DNA from: Rickettsiales bacterium
Lineage (GTDB): Bacteria > Pseudomonadota > Alphaproteobacteria > Rickettsiales > UBA1997
Length of the DNA: 6,867 nucleotides
Reading direction: 5' to 3'
Assembly: GCA_031289855.1 (NCBI GenBank)
Contig: JAITOR010000073.1
Coordinates: 1 to 6,867 of the forward strand
This document shows, piece by piece, positions 5,908 to 6,867 of the stretch (position 1 is the stretch's first letter; every line of letters starts with the position of its first letter). Made by a program: the position numbers and the translations under genes. The notes under the pieces are model-generated. The model was not told the origin of the DNA. It saw only the letters and a program-made list of their open reading frames with translations, and did not search any database.

Positions 5908-6219
5908 ATGATTTTGAAAGTTTTGAAGGCTTTATTATATGTGGTTATTGTTGTTTTTGCATTTATTCTTGGTGTAAAATTTGGTGATAAAATTCCAGGT
6001 ATTGTACCTGCAACATCAAAAGTAGAACAAGCAATAGAGCAAGCAGCAACAAATGATGTTGCGGAAGGTGAGCAAATTGTCGTTGATGAGGTGATAGTAG
6101 AAACACCGATAGTTGATGGAGAGGTAGCGCCAGAAGTTGCACCTGCTGTAGTTCCGGAAGTTGATGCACAAATTGCACCAATCAATCCAGAAGCAGTAGA
6201 TCCTGCGGCGCGCCCGTAG
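5908..6219 (+). CDS. Small single-pass membrane protein with acidic Pro/Ala/Val-rich tail
   Basis: This is a 103-residue protein of unknown function. A short basic start (K4, K7) precedes one hydrophobic helix (about 8-23). This predicts an N-in signal anchor, with the tail on the periplasmic side of the inner membrane. Residues 34-103 are low in complexity and strongly acidic, with many Glu and Asp and few basic residues. They include repeated V-A-P/V-P-E phrases between about 72 and 92 (GEVAPEVAPAVVPEV). Such tails are usually disordered and may span periplasm or bind partners. No family is recognised. It has its own promoter shared symmetrically with rluB and ends in front of a strong hairpin, which supports it being a real single-gene unit. 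No Shine-Dalgarno sequence is visible; ATG 5908 is the only start that precedes the hydrophobic helix. Confidence 0.7.
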   Translation: MILKVLKALLYVVIVVFAFILGVKFGDKIPGIVPATSKVEQAIEQAATNDVAEGEQIVVDEVIVETPIVDGEVAPEVAPAVVPEVDAQIAPINPEAVDPAARP

Positions 6220-6251
6220 CCAATACAATAATTGCTTTAAGATACTATTGT

Positions 6252-6284
6252 AAAAAAATGGCGGTATAAAATCGTCATTTTTTT
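6252..6284. terminator. Bidirectional hairpin terminator between convergent genes
   Basis: A 12-base arm (6252-6263, A7 then TGGCG) pairs with 6273-6284 (CGTCA then T7) around a 9-base loop. All pairs are Watson-Crick except one G-T. The A tract on one side and T tract on the other give a U-rich 3' end in both directions. It should therefore end both the small membrane protein transcript and the acyltransferase transcript. Confidence 0.75.
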
Positions 6285-6299
6285 AGTGCTTCAAAAATT

Positions 6300-6867
6300 T
6301 TATTCCAATTCGTATAGTTCTTTTGATTTTGTTTCTATTTTAGATTGTATCACTTCCAATAGTTCCTCTTTACTCATATTTTTTATATCTTCATATTTGA
6401 TGATATCCATAAATTCCATTCTAATTGTTCCGCTTGGTTTTAAGAATTTTTTTTTCCCCCAAAATTTTCCAGAATTTAATGCCATTGGTGCGATATCACA
6501 CTTAAATTGTCTTACCATTTCTATAAAACCAATTTTATATGGAACTTCTGTTGGTGTGGTAGTTGGTAAGACCCTCGTTCCTTGTGGGAAAATAACCAAA
6601 CTATGACCTTTTTCAATATATTTTCTACCTTCTTTTAAAATTTTTCTAATTGAACCAGCACCTGCATTTCTATCAATTGGAATGTTATTAGAAAAAGCAA
6701 GACACCATCCCAAAAAAGGAACTCTCAATAATTGTTTTTTTAAAACAAAAATAGGGGCAGGATTTATAAAAGTGTGCATCACAATTGTTTCCCAAGTTGA
6801 TTCGTGTTTTCCAAGTATAACATAGGATTTTCCCTTCTGCAACTTATCAAAACCTCTAATTTCAGTT
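6300..6867 (-). CDS. PlsC-family 1-acyl-glycerol-3-phosphate acyltransferase, N-terminus cut by window edge
   Basis: The frame is open through the right edge (reading TEIRGFDKLQKG from the edge), so the TTG at 6842 is not the real start; 188 residues are visible. The family transfers an acyl group to lysophosphatidic acid at the inner membrane, making phosphatidic acid for phospholipids. Numbered from the edge, the catalytic motif is KHESTWE with His21 and Glu26 (HX4E, in place of the general HX4D; KHxSxWET is common in proteobacterial relatives). IPIDRNAG (about 63-70) is the second block. FPQGTR (93-98) is the third, where most members have FPEGTR. VPYKIGF and GTIRMEF follow. The missing part should hold a membrane helix and about 50 residues. 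Some relatives of this branch are annotated only as putative acyltransferases, so the acceptor is not certain. It ends at the shared hairpin terminator. Confidence 0.88.
   Translation of the reverse strand, partial: TEIRGFDKLQKGKSYVILGKHESTWETIVMHTFINPAPIFVLKKQLLRVPFLGWCLAFSNNIPIDRNAGAGSIRKILKEGRKYIEKGHSLVIFPQGTRVLPTTTPTEVPYKIGFIEMVRQFKCDIAPMALNSGKFWGKKKFLKPSGTIRMEFMDIIKYEDIKNMSKEELLEVIQSKIETKSKELYELE

Noticed and set aside
6207..6214. GGCGCGCC octamer at the end of the small membrane protein gene
   Set aside because: It is striking in AT-rich DNA but simply encodes the final Ala-Ala-Arg-Pro part and has no partner site or other structure around it.
5963..6228. Minus-strand frames opposite the small membrane protein gene
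   Set aside because: They are shadow frames of a low-complexity repeat-like coding sequence; the plus frame has a promoter, a membrane anchor and a terminator.
6300..6842. Acyltransferase starting at TTG 6842
   Set aside because: The frame stays open to the window edge and the upstream residues (TEIRGFDKL) match the usual sequence before the catalytic motif, so the gene is cut by the window.
1..6867. Alternative genetic code with TGA read as Trp or Gly
   Set aside because: TGA sits at proper gene ends (3542-3544, 2153-2155, 1599-1601) and tryptophans are encoded by TGG.

Overview
This window comes from a very AT-rich bacterial genome. It is most likely an alphaproteobacterium with a reduced, host-associated style of genome (Rickettsiales-like). 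The evidence is the RluB-type pseudouridine synthase and the PlsC-type acyltransferase: by recall of the families, their block motifs (the CSRRDAE...TPA S4 region, GRLDLNTEGL, KHxSxWET) read as alphaproteobacterial. TGA is used as a stop (for example at 3542-3544 and 2153-2155), so the genetic code looks standard. The taxonomy is inferred from motif recall, not from a search.

Region 1 (1-2701, minus strand) is one tightly overlapping operon. Transcribed from right to left, it holds four very hydrophobic proteins. Their order, lengths and residual motifs fit an Mrp/Mnh cation-proton antiporter module: an MrpA C-terminal-like (MbhD/MbhE-type) subunit, then MrpB, MrpC and MrpD. A secreted protein of unknown function follows and runs off the left edge. 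All four Mrp-like proteins have lost much of their family signature although the reading frames are intact. The secreted protein is markedly richer in GC (about 47% over bases 1-120, against about 20% in a sampled stretch of the mrpD-like gene).

Region 2 (2702-5034, plus strand) starts in a divergent AT-rich intergenic stretch with candidate promoters in both directions. It encodes an alpha/beta hydrolase with a complete catalytic triad, overlapping by ATGA with an unusual MurF-like ligase. In this ligase a four-helix membrane domain stands in place of the usual substrate-binding domain 1. The pair looks like a two-gene envelope module and is the best candidate here for a poorly described system.

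Region 3 (5035-6867) holds rluB (minus), a small membrane-anchored acidic Pro/Ala/Val-rich protein (plus), and the 3' part of a PlsC-family acyltransferase (minus, open through the right edge). rluB and the small gene diverge from a perfect 15-bp inverted repeat that reads as a symmetric -35/-10 promoter on both strands. The small gene and the acyltransferase converge on a hairpin with A and T tracts that should terminate both. No tRNA, rRNA, CRISPR array or insertion sequence was seen.
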